Below are positions 45,142 to 59,036 of a stretch of DNA of 64,000 bases, in pieces. Position numbers and translations under genes: made by a program. The stretch spans positions 2,519,442 to 2,583,441 of the forward strand of contig VWZF01003842.1 in the NCBI GenBank assembly GCA_013396755.1. Reading direction: 5' to 3'. Positions within the stretch are counted from its first letter, which is position 1, and every line of letters begins with the position of its first letter. The notes under the pieces were generated by a model. It did no database searches. It was not told the DNA's origin and saw only the letters and a program-made list of their open reading frames with translations. Source of the stretch: Sclerurus mexicanus (taxonomy: Eukaryota > Chordata > Aves > Passeriformes > Furnariidae).

Positions 45142-48100
45142 GGAAAAATTATTAAGCAAGAGAAAGTATTACAAGCTTTTGTCTTCTCTTGCTCCAAAGG
45201 AGGCCTTTCGGCTTATATGTCTCTGCCTCCCCCATGTTTCTGTAATCTGTTTTAATAATTGTTCCGTCTTTTGTTTTGTTCACAGCCTACATGCTGACAC
45301 ACTACCAGTTTTGTTTCCAAAAGAGGAGTTCACAGAATTACACAGTGTCTGATCCAACTAGCCACTCTGATGATCCTCACCGGACCATGTAGGTAAAATT
45401 CAAAAAACCCTTCACACTATTTGTTTGAGAATATTCGACATGTTGGGAAACAGCTGATTTTTGGACAACAGCTCTCACTTTGTGGAGTCAAGGTCTTTTG
45501 CCATTTATAGACTGTAGTATAATTTTTTAAGGCCCTGCAACTCTGTGATGTGTTTGTGTTTTATCAACAGAAGCACGAAAGTTGACTGTCATATGTCACA
45601 ATGTTTTTGGTGTTCTTGCTACATCTGTTTCCAGTAGTTGTGGGTGCTGGCAACACCGTGATACCTATCATTCCTGTAGGTGTACCTGAGCTAAGTTTAG
45701 TAGCAGTTGCAGTGGTGAAAATTTCAGCTTAGGCACAAAAGCCAGCAGAGAAATGAATAAATTCTGAAGTGGCTGTTAAAGCTTGAGCTTCTTTTTATTA
45801 CAACCACAGAGCTAGCAGAGTAAGTGCTAGCCAGGTAAGAGCTAGGCTGAACAGGTTTGCATGTGTTATGTTTGTCTTAAGAAGAGTAGAGGAGTACCAT
45901 GGTATTGGTAATGAAGAGAACGATGCCTTCAGGTTATTTCTGTTGATTTTCTTGAGCTTCTGCACAAACAAAGTTTTCTAAGTTTCAGACAAGATAAAAA
46001 ATGTAGCCAATATATCACCTCCAGGATTTCCTTGCAGAATAATTCAGTCTTGCTACAGAAGACATGAGAATTCAACAATTTAAATTCAATTTCATGAAGT
46101 GTGTTTTTCCTTTTTGTTTTGATATTCTAACTGCGTTTAGTTTCAACAAGACACCTCCCTCTGAACTAGCAGACCTAGGAAAAGAACTAAATTGTTCTGA
46201 TTAAATTGTCAGCATTCATTATTTCTTGACTGCTTTCTCCCTTGTATGCTGTGCTGTTTTATGTCTCAATTGCAGTGGCATTTAAAATAATTTACATGAA
46301 TTGGTAAGCTGCAGCGTTTATGTCTACTTTATAGATGGTGTTTCTTTTACATTCCTTACACATTCTGTCAAAGTTCTGTCTTGGTTTACGTTTATAATTT
46401 TGTGGAAATGATCTGTAAATTTGGATGTGTAGCAGTAGTTTAGATGGTCTGTATTTACGCATGCTGGCACGCTCTTCTCATGTAGAAAACATCTCTCCTC
46501 ACATACTTGCTTTAGGGACCTTGATACTGGCAGTTGATTGTAATTGTTCCTTGAGTGTCTTGAGAAAGCTGACCAAGTCATCTCAGGAAAGCATTTTCAG
46601 AGCATGCTGGCTGAATCTTTATGGCTTCAGTTTTAACAGGTGTTTCAGATGAGTCCTGAAACAATTCTTACTTCTTTGTGTCCCGAAATTTTGACGCAGT
46701 CCATTGCACACTGTTACACTGTTGGACGTATTCAGTTATAGTTAATTTTGCCTTTCATGTTGTGGTGACCATATTCCAGCTGTAATAAAATGTTATTTCA
46801 AGTATTTTGCATAAGGTGAAAGGTCATGGATTTGGGCTTTTTTTTTTTTTGTTTTTCTTTAGATGGCAGTATTTCTATGAATAAAATACTGAAAACACTA
46901 ATTCTTTCTGGTTTAGTAGTTAAATTTAAATTGTCATAATTCATAAGTGGGTTGCTATCTCCACATTGGAGAAGAGATTCATATTCTCTGATGTGAGTGT
47001 CCAAAATCTTCCCTAGTTGTAACTGATGGGGAGTAAAGCAGTCCCAAAAGACATTTATTATGCTGGAGAGGATATCTAGTCTAAGGAGAATGTTTTTTCT
47101 GTAGATATCAGTGGCATAATTATTCCTCTGCAGGAAATTTTTTAATTAATGTCAAATTTCACAGTACCCAAGGGAACTGGAATTGAACTGTATTCAGTTT
47201 TAGTCTGAAAGGAAAGTAACAAAGAAAATACCTAAATTCATATAATTAACTTCTGCAAATTTTGTTACAGTCCACATCTCTATTCCTGTATAAACATTTA
47301 TTATTTGTCACTTTTAGACACTGATATGACAGTGGAGAAACTTTGAGCAAAAACGAAAGGGTTAAAGCGCCCACTCATATAATCTGTTTTCAGAAAAGCC
47401 AGAGATTAATAACTGTTATTTGAGTATTTTTCATGATAATAAGTTAATGGCAACAAAGTAATTCATGCAAATAAATCTAATGGTTTGCTTTAGATTTACA
47501 CTACACTGTCATGCTATCTCTTAAGGGATTATAGCTATAAAGAAATAATAGAATAATGTTCTTTATTACCCACAAATGTGCAGTGCATTTAACAGAATTT
47601 GTCAGTTCATCTGAACATGTTACATTCATCAAGAAGAACAGCATTGTCTTATTTAGCAAAGGTACATTAGCTAGGCTGGGTTGTCAGAGTGTTAAAAGTC
47701 TTGCCTCAAATGCAAGGATAATGGTCACTTTGACATATTTTTTTTCATTTAACACAAGTAATGTTTGTGCTTTAGCCACTTTTAGCAAAGTAGAGATGTT
47801 TGCAAAGGTTGTGGTACAGCTTGGCTCTCTAAATCAAAGTGCAGTTTCTAACACAATTGATATAACTTTCAAGACTGAACTAGATAATGGCTAGGGCTAG
47901 AGGAAATGTCTTCTCCTGGAAGGTTCTTACAATAGTATATTCATAAGATTATTTTTTAAAATGCTCAATGTGTTACAATTAATTAGTATTTGTTTCATAT
48001 AGTTATAAATCTGATTATAAATATTTTAATGGATTTAAATAGCTACCTGAAACTTTGTAATATTGGTAAAATCTACGAAGTCCATCAGAAATTTAACTCC

Positions 48101-48196
48101 AGAGCACTGATTTTTGTTTCATAGAGTAGTTACAAAGAATTATTACCCCTTGAGAAATGATTGAAGCTTTTAATCCGAACCTAACAAGAACTTGCA

Positions 48197-48220
48197 TTTT
48201 TATTTATTTATTTATTTATA
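48197..48220 (+). repeat. (TTTA)n microsatellite, about 6 units
   Basis: Perfect ttta units with no interruption, ending before gacttggg. Confidence 0.9.
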
Positions 48221-50592
48221 GACTTGGGTAGTAGATTAGAGCAGAAGAGTAGCTCTGACAAAAGAAAGAAACAATTCAAAGCATATGTGATTTGTGACTA
48301 CAGCTGTCATGAGTTCGTGCTGTAAGCAGTTGCACAGTCAGCCAAATCTTGCCTTGCTTTCTTGTCTGGTCCCTTTGAAATGACTTGTTGTGACCTTATT
48401 TCAGAAGCATCATGGCTTAGATTATTGTATATCTGTGGCTGGCGTGTTGACCTAATGATTCATCCATGAGGATAATGTACTATTATGCTTTAAAAAGATG
48501 ATTAATGGCCAAAATTAATTTTCTAGAGACAATGTCCTCTTTGTATGTAGGTAGTTCTACAATATTGGTAGAATACTGTAGCTATTGAGGGTGAGGAGAG
48601 CACATAGGCTGAGGTTCTATTTATTAATTCATAGCTGCTTATTTATTTGTATATAGATAGTTTTATTTACTTGGAGGAAAAAAGGTTACACATATGAAGG
48701 CATTTATAATTTGTGTCATGAAAGAAAGTGTACTTTTTGTACTAGAATTAAATTTTTAAGGATTTGTGATTTAACTGAAAGATGGAAATATTTATGTATT
48801 TAAATTTAAGTATACAAAATATAATTACTCTCAGCTGAAATTCCCTCTAGGGTATAGAGTAAACAATTCTTCTTTCATTATGTGCATTAAAAACTCAAGT
48901 GAAGTGATTGTGGCTGAATTCCATTCCCTCTGAAAAAGCATATCTTTTACCAACAGAGATCTTCCAATAACTTTTTTTTTTTTTTGAGGAAAGTCTATTA
49001 GTCTTCAGAATTACAAACTTCTATTTCCTCAGGCATTTTCAAAAATCTTGGGTTTTCTGGTCACGCACTTCACCAGACAGATCATGTTTAACTTGTGAGG
49101 ACTGACTAGTTTGCAGCTGTAGGTGGTATGTGAGATACAGACTTCAGGAAGAGCATGATTTCCATAACCACTTCAAAGGAAATACATTATAAATAAAGTG
49201 CATTTCTCTGGGGGCTTACAAAACCATTATGTTTATAATTTAAATTACATTAAGCTAAATAAAATAGTGCAACAAAACCCTCAAGAGAAAAATACTTCAT
49301 TTAAGTTTGAACATTACATTACTTCCATTAATTGGAAGTGTTTTACTCTCTCTCTAATAGTTTATTTTTCATTGAATATATATAATTAAAAGTATTGTCA
49401 TTACAACAGCAGTAGTTCTTTCCCATTTTGTGTTCCAAGCCCTTCTGTTCAGTAGATCACTATAGTTTTATTTGCCTGCATTCCTTCATTTCTCACTGCT
49501 TTCTTACGGGTGTCTAACCCTCTGAGCATCAGGGTGTGACAGAAGATTACCATCGCTGTGCCGTGCATGTTCAACTTTAGTAAACTCATACTGGAACTGA
49601 GTCTCTCAACCAGCCTGAAGTTTTGTGTCAAAACAGTGAAGGAGGAGAAGCTTTTTTCTGTTGGAATATTTTAAAATCTGCTCCTCTAAACTGTGATGTT
49701 TGCTTCTTCCAGAGTGCATGCAGGGATACCTTCGGCACAGGCTGCAACACAAGCAATAGAATCCATTAGTCTCCCTACTTCATAAAGGGAACTTGGAGAC
49801 ACAGGGGGAACTTGATAGGATATGAAGATAATATGTCTTCCAGGAGAGGGTGACTAGGAAAGTATTGGAAAACCTCACTGAACTATCTAATTTTAAGAGT
49901 GATTTATTCCACCTTCTTTTTCACCCCATGACAAGAGACCATACAGGCTGAACTAAATCAGGCCATCATTCCTACCAGCATGGAGGGCAGTAAATCTGTA
50001 GTGCCAAGCTCCTCTGATATTGACAGCTTTGCAATATGGCTTTTTGTAGAAACAGTCTAAGCACATATAAGCTTACAAAAGCTGAAACAGGCTGTATAAT
50101 AAAAGCAGTCCAGTCCCATGTGCAATACTTATTCCCACTAACTTCAAATTAATCTCCATTTAAGGTCTAAAGCATGCTTTTTGTTTCATGTACATTAATT
50201 TCAAGTGATTAAAAACATTTTTACGTAGAAAATAAATATTTGCAGCTAAATGTTAACAGTATTGAAATACAAAAAAAAAGAAAGAAGCCATGCACATATT
50301 TTTCCCTAACTTATAAAATGTTTGCATTTTTAAAAAGCAATAGTAATTAAAACTAATGCTGGATTGAGAAAAAGCTTTGGTCACCTGGCAGTTTCATGTG
50401 AGACTGGGTAACCCTTGAAGACAAAAGGTATTAGAAAGAAAATATCAAAGCTTAGACATTTTTTGTTGACTCAACCTAAAAGTTTTATGAAAAAAGTAAG
50501 CAGACTTAGTCATTAAAGTCTGAAGAAATAACTTCAGTATATTTTCCAAGATTTTTCATTAATGTTTAAATAAGTTTGCAGTTTTATAATAC

Positions 50593-51152
50593 ATCCCAGA
50601 AAGCCAAACATGTCCTGAACTGCATCAAAAAAAGCATGGGCAGGAGGTCAAGGCAAATGATTTTGCCTGTCTGCTTCACTCTTTGAGACCACACCTCAAG
50701 CGCTGCATCCAGCTCTGGGGAGCTCAGGACAGGGAGGACATGAACCTGAAAATAATCAGAGGGCTGTAGCGCCTCTGCTATGGGGAAAGGCTGAGAGAGT
50801 TAGGGTTGTTCAGCCTGAAGAAGACTCCAGGGAGACATTGCAATCTTTCAGTACTAAAGGGGACCTACAAGAAAGATGGGGGCACACTTTTTAGCAGGGC
50901 CTTGCAGTAGGACAGGGGTTAATGGTTTTAAACTGAAAGTAAGTAGATTCAGACTAGATATAAGGAATATTTTTTTTGCAATGAAGGCGGTGGAACAGTG
51001 GAACATGTTCCCTAAAGAAGAGGTGGATGCCCCGTCCCTGGGACTCTGAGCAACCCGATCTATTGAAAGATGTCCCTGTTGATTTCAGGGAGTGTTGGCC
51101 TAAGTTACTTTTGAAGGTCCCTTCCAACTCAAACTATTCTGTGATTCTATGA
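50593..51152 (+). repeat. CR1 LINE, sense, about 560 bp with complete 3' end
   Basis: It begins catcccagaaagccaaacat and passes through gtcctgaactgcatcaaaaa, gagaccacacctcaagcgct, ccagctctggggagctcagg, gagagttagggttgttcagc and tgccccgtccctgg. It ends ttgaaggtcccttccaactc and tattctgtgattctatga. It is the same subfamily as the copy at 16668 but with the 3' end intact, so it serves as an internal reference for what that copy has lost. 5'-truncated and non-coding. Confidence 0.95.
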
Positions 51153-53460
51153 AATTTATTCTAAAATAACTTTCATTAGGCAATTAAATTGCATCATGAT
51201 TGGGGTTTTTTTTTCACTTTCTTTTATCCCTTTCCACCAACTTTAAAGTTAGTAGATAATAATTTTATGGTTTTAATAAATTTATATGCATATACTGCTA
51301 CATATGAAGATTAGGTCTCTGGATGGAATGGTTTGTGATAAGCCAAATAAAAAGGTAGTTCCTCATTAAAAATCTGAAACTGTTGTTTCATGTAATGAAA
51401 GTTCATCTTCCTGTAGGTAAATGTATGTTTGTATCTCCAGTAAATTCAACGTGCTGATGGTTCAGGTCCTATTCTTAAGGCTGATTGTCTGATCATAACA
51501 AAGAAAGAAGAGTCCATGGTGAAATTCACATTCGTGGCAAACACTGGAGTCGTGGGGCAGTAGGGTAGAAGTCCCTTTGTTCTCTTCCCCATTGCAGCTG
51601 TGTCCCCCTTGCATTTGCCTGCTCTTCCCCTGATCCACAGTGCATGAGGTGGCAGTCAAGCTCTCCTTGTAAAACTTCACATGCAAGGACTTAGGGAGGA
51701 ACTTCTAGTAATTATCCTACTGATACAATCTCAGGAGTTTGCTGAAATGTCTGTATATTATTGTCATAGAGGTGCATAGCTAAAGTTGTGAGGTAACTGA
51801 AGTTCTTTTAAAGAGGAACTACAAGGCTTTGAAATGAGGCTTTTTTTGGAATTTGCGGATTTTACCATTTGACTGGTTGTGCATTTAATCATGCACTCTG
51901 TCTTCATATGCACACAGCTGCCACGCAGCCATGCTCTGAATGACAGCAAGGCAGTAGATTGGCAAGTTATAGTCAGAATACGAGTCACAAGATAACACAG
52001 TTCAGAGTTCACTGAATCTGTTGTTTCACTGTAATTTAAAGTAAAATCAGCTTTCAAATGGATAGTCAATGTGGGAAGGAAAATATTTTAATTCTAAAAC
52101 ATCCAGAAGTTTTGTTACAAAATACTTTCAACCTTCTCTGCTTATTATAACACCTTGCTTGGTCTGTTTTTCTAGTTACATTGCTCTGAATGATAATCTC
52201 ATCTCGTATTTGTGCCTTTCATATTGTGTCTCATGATGTTATAGAATTGTCTTGAAATATCCCCTCAAGTCATACTCTTTTTTTTATCATTATTTTGAAC
52301 ACTGTGGTGAGCAATCGAATATGAAAGATTACAGTGTTAAAATCAGATATACTTCAGGATGTGTTAAGTTGCCTAAATGCTTAACAATGTAATGTAAAAC
52401 ATACTACATTTATATAGATGTTAGCCATCTCTTGGTTGTTTTCTTATTTATCCTCTCAGTTTTCTGGGCAATGTGTTGTGTATGGTATATTGGTGGCTGC
52501 TATCAAAATACAAATAATAGCAGATACCATATTAGAGTCATCAGTCCAGCTGCGGTTAGTCATCAATGTTTCTTTGAAGCAGAGAATGTAAGAGGAAAGA
52601 AAATGGTCCATACAAAGAAACTGCATTTGTACTGTTGCCTTGGGGTTTTTTCAAGCTTTTTTTTTCCGTTCTAGACATCAGAAGAATAAGTTTTATGCTC
52701 TCTGTTCTTGGAAACGGTACATGAGAGCTTGAGAGGTTTAGTCAGCTCTAGCAAGATGGTCACTGCTGATTTGCTTGGTGCTGGGGGGAATTACAAAGCT
52801 TATGCTTTCATGCCAGTGCATACCTTTTGTAAAATGCTTGAATTTTATTGGTATACTCTTGAAGAAATTATCATCCCCTAAGGTGTAGAGACTCTCAACA
52901 CCGGCTGCTGTATCAATCTAAATCTAACAGTTGTTTGCATTAAAAAAAAAAATATATTCCTCAATGTACAAAATTTTTTAAAATCTCAAATTTATTTTTG
53001 GTTTTGGTTTTTGAATAGGTGACTGAATCTCATTGTTTTAGAACAAATTAAGCAGGTGCTAGCTCAGGCCTAGCATACACTATCCATAAGAGTTAGACTC
53101 ACTTTCACTGCAACCTGTAACTTCTTCGTTGGAAAATTCATGCACCTTACCCTAGTAATTAATAGAAAAGAAGAAATTGATAGCATGCCTCTACATTTTT
53201 TCGTTGTTGTTGTGGAAGATATTCCATCTCTTATATTAATTTCTATTAACAGGTTGACTATGTTGACAGACTCGCACTAAGAAACAGAGCTTAGGAATGA
53301 TTTTGTCTTAGGTGTAAAAGAATTGATTCACTATGATTCTTCAATTTCAAACTTTTCTCAAAATTAATCAATTAAATCATTAGTTTAATTAATTAAAAGA
53401 ATTGTTGGTTTGATGCTTAGCTTAAAGTGAAGTGAAAAGTATTATCAACAACAGCACAAC
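51153..53460. other. Non-coding stretch
   Basis: No gene is recognised. Minus-strand frames at 51462-51686 and 51764-52069 have no known motif. A TAATTA-rich imperfect inverted motif is at 53361-53398. Confidence 0.45.
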
Positions 53461-53600
53461 AAATTTGCAGGGTTGCACTGTGGCCCAGCAGATGCCGAGA
53501 GAAGGTATTGCAGCACTTGGGAGGGATCCCAAGGATATCCCAGGGACAGAGACTTTATTGCAATGTACAGCAGAGTTTTCTGTGGCATGGTGACAAGGAC
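53461..53600 (-). mobile_element. Possible LTR end fragment, antisense
   Basis: Read on the minus strand, gtacattgcaataaagtctc followed by a cctgggatatccttgggatc stretch looks like the poly(A)-signal and downstream part of an LTR. It is GC-richer than its flanks. No ends or coding remnant are visible, so the call is tentative. Confidence 0.2.
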
Positions 53601-56600
53601 TTGGACTCAGTAACCCAAATGCCCTCTTGTTTCTATTTGTAACTGGCAGTCAGCCAAAGCATTTTCAAGCTTTGTTTCAGTTTATCTTTGTGCTCATTTT
53701 TTGGCATTTGTCTCACAGGTTTTTTTTCCACTGCTTTGTGTCTTTTACGGAGTCTGATGACCACAGTCTCAGAGTCTTGTGTGTAATCATTGACCATTCT
53801 CCATTGAATCACTGGGTGACAGAACTGCAGGCAACACAGCTAGCAAGAGAGAACTTCTCAGCCTGATTTCTGATTTTCAGGTGAGCTTTAGGCACCACTC
53901 CTGTACCACTTCACCTGAAGTTACTGCAGCCCTAGTGTGACTGTGCAAAGGGATTTGAACAGCTGGAGGCTCAAGTGGACTGGAAAACATGTACTAGGCT
54001 GTTCACTGGCTGGCATTTACTGCTTGACTGACTTGTAAAACCGAAGTTGAGAAGCAATGTTTTGACATGAAATTTGTCACTGATATTTGTAATAAATGAA
54101 TATGTCTATCTTCAAAAGTACTGAGCCAGATCTTCAGGATGTGTTGCTCTGAAGAATTTTAGAAGTGTATCTTCTTCCTTTCTGAAACAGTAGCAGACAT
54201 TGCATTTTTAATAAGGCCTTGGTGTACTTAATGGTCCCTGAGAAAAGAAACAACAGGTGTTTCATGTAGATCTTTTTTTTCATGTGAGGGGCACCAAGCT
54301 GAGGTTTGGCTGTAATATACTGTATTGTTTTATTTCTCTCTCCACGGGAAATAAGTTGCGTTGTATACCAAAGTATTCCCTAGTGCTTCTTGGGGAGAGG
54401 ATATGGACTCTTAAGTTTCTGATCTTTTGTGCAAGCCTCTTCGATGAACTCCATTTCTACTTTACTCACATGAATCCATCTCTAGTATTCCTTTTCTTCT
54501 AAATAGCATTCGAGATTTTCCAGTCATTATTGTACATTATCTTTAGGCATCTATTTTTTGGGGGACTATTTGGATTATATGCCTAAAACCCAGTTAGGAT
54601 TAAGAAAGCTTTGAAGTACTGACAAGTTAATTTTCTTCTTACTCTTTTTATTGAACTGGGAAAAACTCAGAAACCTAAGGACTACCAATCCATTGATCCC
54701 TTTTTCTCTCTAACCAACGTTTTGCATTATCAAGGGTTCTATTAGCAGTTCTTTGGTTATTTGTAATTGCTGAAGAAGCCTTTGAGACAAACTGTACCAA
54801 GTATCTACCAAAATATATATGATTGTGTAATGTATTAGATGTCATTACATGCTTAAATTAGATCCCTAGTGCACACATTTGGAATCATTACTACTCGTAA
54901 TATGTATTAACAGTTTTAGCTCTAAAAATTTAAACTTAAGCTCTGTAGCAGCCACTGTCATTAATTTGCTCAGAATTTCTCAGTACACATAGGGATTTGT
55001 TGGAGAGGGTCAATAGTGGGAAATTTGCTGATGTTTCTACTTCTTTTTAAACATAGTTTTACATTATATTTCAATGATTTCAGTGAATGTGGTTAGCTTT
55101 TTGCAATTCAAAGAAATTAAGAGCACGTCTTGAACTGGGAAGAAATGCCTGTATTCTTTTGGGCCCTAATTCTGCTAATGCTGCCTGGAATAGAACAGTT
55201 CTATAGGAGAGTATCTGTTATATTAAAATAATCAAGGAAATAAATCTTCTACTTCTTGAAAGTTGTCCACTTTGAAGACAAGAAGGTAGGAAGCTGTCTG
55301 TACAAGAGAAATATATTTAGAAAAATTATTTCAAGTTGCAAGGGCTTATTTCTAAGGAAATAAGAAAAGCAGGAGGAAAGGTGTTACATTTAACAACACT
55401 TAAAGAAAATAGGACTTCATCTTTTAAAAGTCCTGTGGAGGATCCCTATATGCTAAGCTACACAGAATTTAATCTACCTCTGAAAGATGAAAGGATGAGG
55501 TGAGCCAGCCAGAATTTAAGCTTCTGCTTCCATGGAGTCTAGATTTTAGTTCTTTAGTGATTAGATCTCAAAGGTACTTTCTCTGGTTGTAAGTTCCTCT
55601 GAATCATTGATGTAAAGAATTGTATGCAAACTGACTGTATCTCCATGAGGTAGGGAGCAGCTTCCATTATTTCAGTGCAGGGAACAAGAGGATTGAGAGA
55701 AACACGGACTATTCTTGGTTGGTTTCTTCTTGCTCAGTCCTTTTTCATTTAGAATCCTTGTCGCATAAATAAATAACACATCTTTGATTTTCCAGTTCAG
55801 TTTCTAGTATAAAGATTCCAAAATATAGGAATTTTTATTTCTTACATATTAGATGTAGAAAACTCCTTGAAGATTAAGCAAAAGGAATTCCTTTCTTTAC
55901 ATACCTATTTACGTGTAGATGCATTTGTTTATTTTTTACATTTGATCTCATGGTTGAAAGTTTAAAACCAGTGGAATTCTGTTGTTCCAATTATGTGAGG
56001 CTTGAATAAGCATATGATAATGGAAATACAGAAAAGCAGGTGACTGCTCTTGGTCTGCTAATTAATAGTTTAAAAAGGCTGGACTTGTTAATCAGTTTTA
56101 GATATGAAAGCAGTATGTTTTTTTAAATAGTATCATATAAACCTAATATGAATGAAAACATCTTTTTGTTTTAAAATTGATGATTCAGTGTAATAGCACA
56201 TTTTCATTTTAGGATAGTCTGTACATTTTCTATCCTGAAAACCTCATTTTTTAAGTTCAACATAATCAGATATAGCAAATGCTTTTTCATCAATTTTTTT
56301 CCTTTAAATTTCTATTTATTTTTTTCATTCTGAAAATTTCTAAAGGAGATTAAACTTATGACGAGAAGTTTTAGGTTATTTTTTAGAATTAAATAACATA
56401 TTTCTGACAGTTTCCTGACCCAGAATACTAAACTCACTTGTAAGTGAGGATTGGGTCAGAGAGGAGAAGCACGTGATTTCTGAGCTTTGTGCCAGTGGGA
56501 GGGACATGAACCCAGGATTTTTCTGCCCCATTTACACGGAGCTGAGAAGCAGCAGCAACAGTGTTGTGCTGGGAAAAGCTGTGCATTATTTAATTTCTCA

Positions 56601-58436
56601 CCTCTGTGCAGAAGTATGAAAAGCAGGGTGGTCAGATTAGTCCACCATATCTATTTTTCATCAGAGAAAAACAAGCACAATCAATCTTTTTATATGTGCA
56701 AACACATCTCTTGGAAAAATATATGTTTTGGCCTGACGGTGTCCAAATGGGCTTAAATATGTGTCTCACAAATGTAATAGACCAAAGAAGCAGAACATTT
56801 ATATGATACTGTTAATCTCAGAATAGCACAGAAGACTTTTACCTGCAACTCCTGATAATGACTAGATAGGAAGCATGGACAAACTGTGGGAGATTGCCAG
56901 CTCAGATGGGATCTCAGTAGGCAAGGACTTGAGAGCACAGTTGACTGATGGCAAGCACAGCACTCCATTATTCACAGGTGCAGATGCCTCTATCAAGGTA
57001 TCTGTTGCCATGCTTAGCCCTCCACAGAGGGCTGTGTAACAAGTGGGCTGGAGTGGATATGGTCTAGGCTTCACTATGGTTTTAGAGGAGTTTAATTATC
57101 ATAGTTCAGTATGGCAGGGGAAAAATTCTACAAAATCAACATGATGGATGTGTGATCTGTTCAAAGCATGACTTAGAGCAGACTGGGTTAGAGCAAGCTG
57201 GCAGGTCATACAAGGGATAAGGTTACTGTAGCACAAAAATCACACAGAACTACAGCTGTCTAATGTCAGTGTGATTTCATTATTCCATTTTAATAGTTGA
57301 AAAGTGAATTCTGGTGTAACGTTCTTCAAAGGCCACTAGAAAAAAGTCTGATGTAACAATACTGTGCTCAGGGCCTTTTCTGATCTCTACAATCAGGATT
57401 GGTTGGTCTAAATGTATGATTATTCTTTTGATTTTTTTTTTAATAAACTATTTCCTGTTACCAAGTCTGAAACAGGAATAAGGTAGAACAAAACTTGAAC
57501 CTGTTAATCAGGGGTTGTTTTAGGGACTTTTCTAAATTTGGAACATAATACACACCTAGTAAGCAATAGGTTTTGGAAACACAAATCCCTTCGTGATTTG
57601 TGCTGGACATATTTCTTGCTTGCTAGATGCTGTTCTTCATCACTTTTAATGCTGTCCTTCCCATAGCAATATGGTATTATATTTTGGATGCAACTTGATT
57701 AGTTATCAAATATGCAAAGAAACACATGCAGTACTGTGTTCCATCATGGAAGGTGTTACCTGAAACATTCACACTGCTAAGGAAGGGTAAAATGTGTTGA
57801 GGCAAGATTGTGCTTGTTCTTTGTTTCTCCAGGAATTCATTCTTCTTGTTCTGGCTAATTTTTTAGGGAAACTTTCTCTACTACATGTAATAAGTATCTC
57901 CATACAAATTTCATGCCAAAGAAGTAAAGTCATATGTTTGTAAAAAGGCCAAGTTCCTAGAGGACAACTTGAAATATTACTCCCAGATGGATCAGCCTGA
58001 ACAATGTAATGCCAAAATGTAATCATGTTGAGGGACCTGCCCATTAAGCGATACTGCCATTAGCGTTTGTTACATTTTTGTTGTGCAGATGAAAATAAAT
58101 GCAGTATTCTATTCACTAGTGCTTGTTGTGTAACACTGAAGTCCTGTTTTTGTTTTGCATGAAACTTCTGCCACCCTGTCTGTCCTCTGCTGGACAGTCT
58201 AAACAGGGACAAGATAATTTGTCACACTGAAATCAGTGAAAGAGCTTCAGGAAAATGGTGAGCAAATAGATTAACTCTCAGAGCTCATTTGATGCTCATA
58301 AGCATGCAGGAGGGAGAAACTTTAAATCAAGGAGAAAATTGCTTGATTTGCACACATGAACAAGCATCAGAAACCTCCATTCTACTCAAGATTTCTTATA
58401 TATCTAGGAAAAAATCTCTGATACACTGTAAGTCCT
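53601..58436. other. Long non-coding stretch
   Basis: No gene or repeat family is recognised. Frames at 53627-53866, 54257-54502, 56487-56806 and 56753-57074 are 60-90 codons, Phe/Leu/Ser/Cys-rich and motif-free. Confidence 0.45.
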
Positions 58437-59036
58437 GGGGTCCATCAGGTAAAGCATCACCAGCTGCTGGAGGGAGGGGATTGTCCCGCTCTGCTCTGCA
58501 CTGGGGCAGCCTCACATGGAATATTGTCTGCAGGTTTTGGGTGCCACAATATAAGGAAGATATTAAGCTCTTAGAGAGTGTCCCAAGGAGGGCAGTGAAG
58601 ACGGTGAAAGGCTTTAAGGGGAAGCCGTATGGGGAGCAGCTGAGGTCACTTAGTCTGTTCAGCCTGGAGAAGAGGAGACTGAGGGGACACCTCATTGCAG
58701 TTACAACTTCCTCATGAGGGAGGAGGAGGGGCAGGCACTGATCTCTTCTCTCTGGTGACAAGTGACAGGACCGGAGGGAATGCCCTGAGGCTGTGTCAGG
58801 GGAGGTTTAGGTTGGATATTAGAATAAGGTTCTTCATCCAGAGGGTGGTTGGGCACTGAAACAGGCTCCCCAGGGAAGTGATCACAGCACCAAGCCTGAC
58901 AGAGTTCAAGAAGTGTTTGGATGATATTCTCAGGCACATGGTGTGACTCTTGAGGATGGTCCTGTGCAGGGCTAGGAGTTAGACTTGATGATCCTTGTAG
59001 GTCCCTTCTAACTCAGCATATTCTGTGATTCTGTGA
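58437..59036 (+). repeat. CR1 LINE, sense, about 600 bp with complete 3' end
   Basis: Clear CR1 phrases run in order: gtctgcaggttttgggtgcc, ttagtctgttcagcctggag, aagaggagactgaggggaca, ctgtgtcaggggaggtttag, gttggatattagaataaggt and aggctccccagggaagtg. The end reads agacttgatgatccttgtag, gtcccttctaactcagcata and ttctgtgattctgtga. This tail type is the one shared with the SINE at 37284. The plus (58289-58717) and minus (58396-58937) open frames crossing it are the decayed end of ORF2 and its antisense, not genes. Confidence 0.95.

Larger units (their letters stand above)
44902..50592. other. Long non-coding stretch
   Basis: No gene is recognised. It contains the T7A21 tract at 45114-45141, (TTTA)n at 48197-48220 and T runs at 46840-46850 and 48972-48985. 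The 112-codon plus frame at 47556-47894 is Ser/Val-rich, has no acceptor that I can see and no known motif. Bases 45347-45364 faintly resemble an antisense CR1 start but do not continue. Confidence 0.45.

Noticed and set aside
45347..45364. An antisense CR1 start (cacagaattacacag)
   Set aside because: The match stops after about 18 bases and the following sequence is not CR1.
47556..47894. A 112-codon plus-strand gene
   Set aside because: No acceptor or promoter-like signal, no known motif, AT-rich codon content like the flanks. Probably chance.
58289..58937. Open frames on both strands around 58.3-58.9 kb
   Set aside because: They lie mostly inside a CR1 copy and reflect the decayed end of its ORF2 and the antisense of it.
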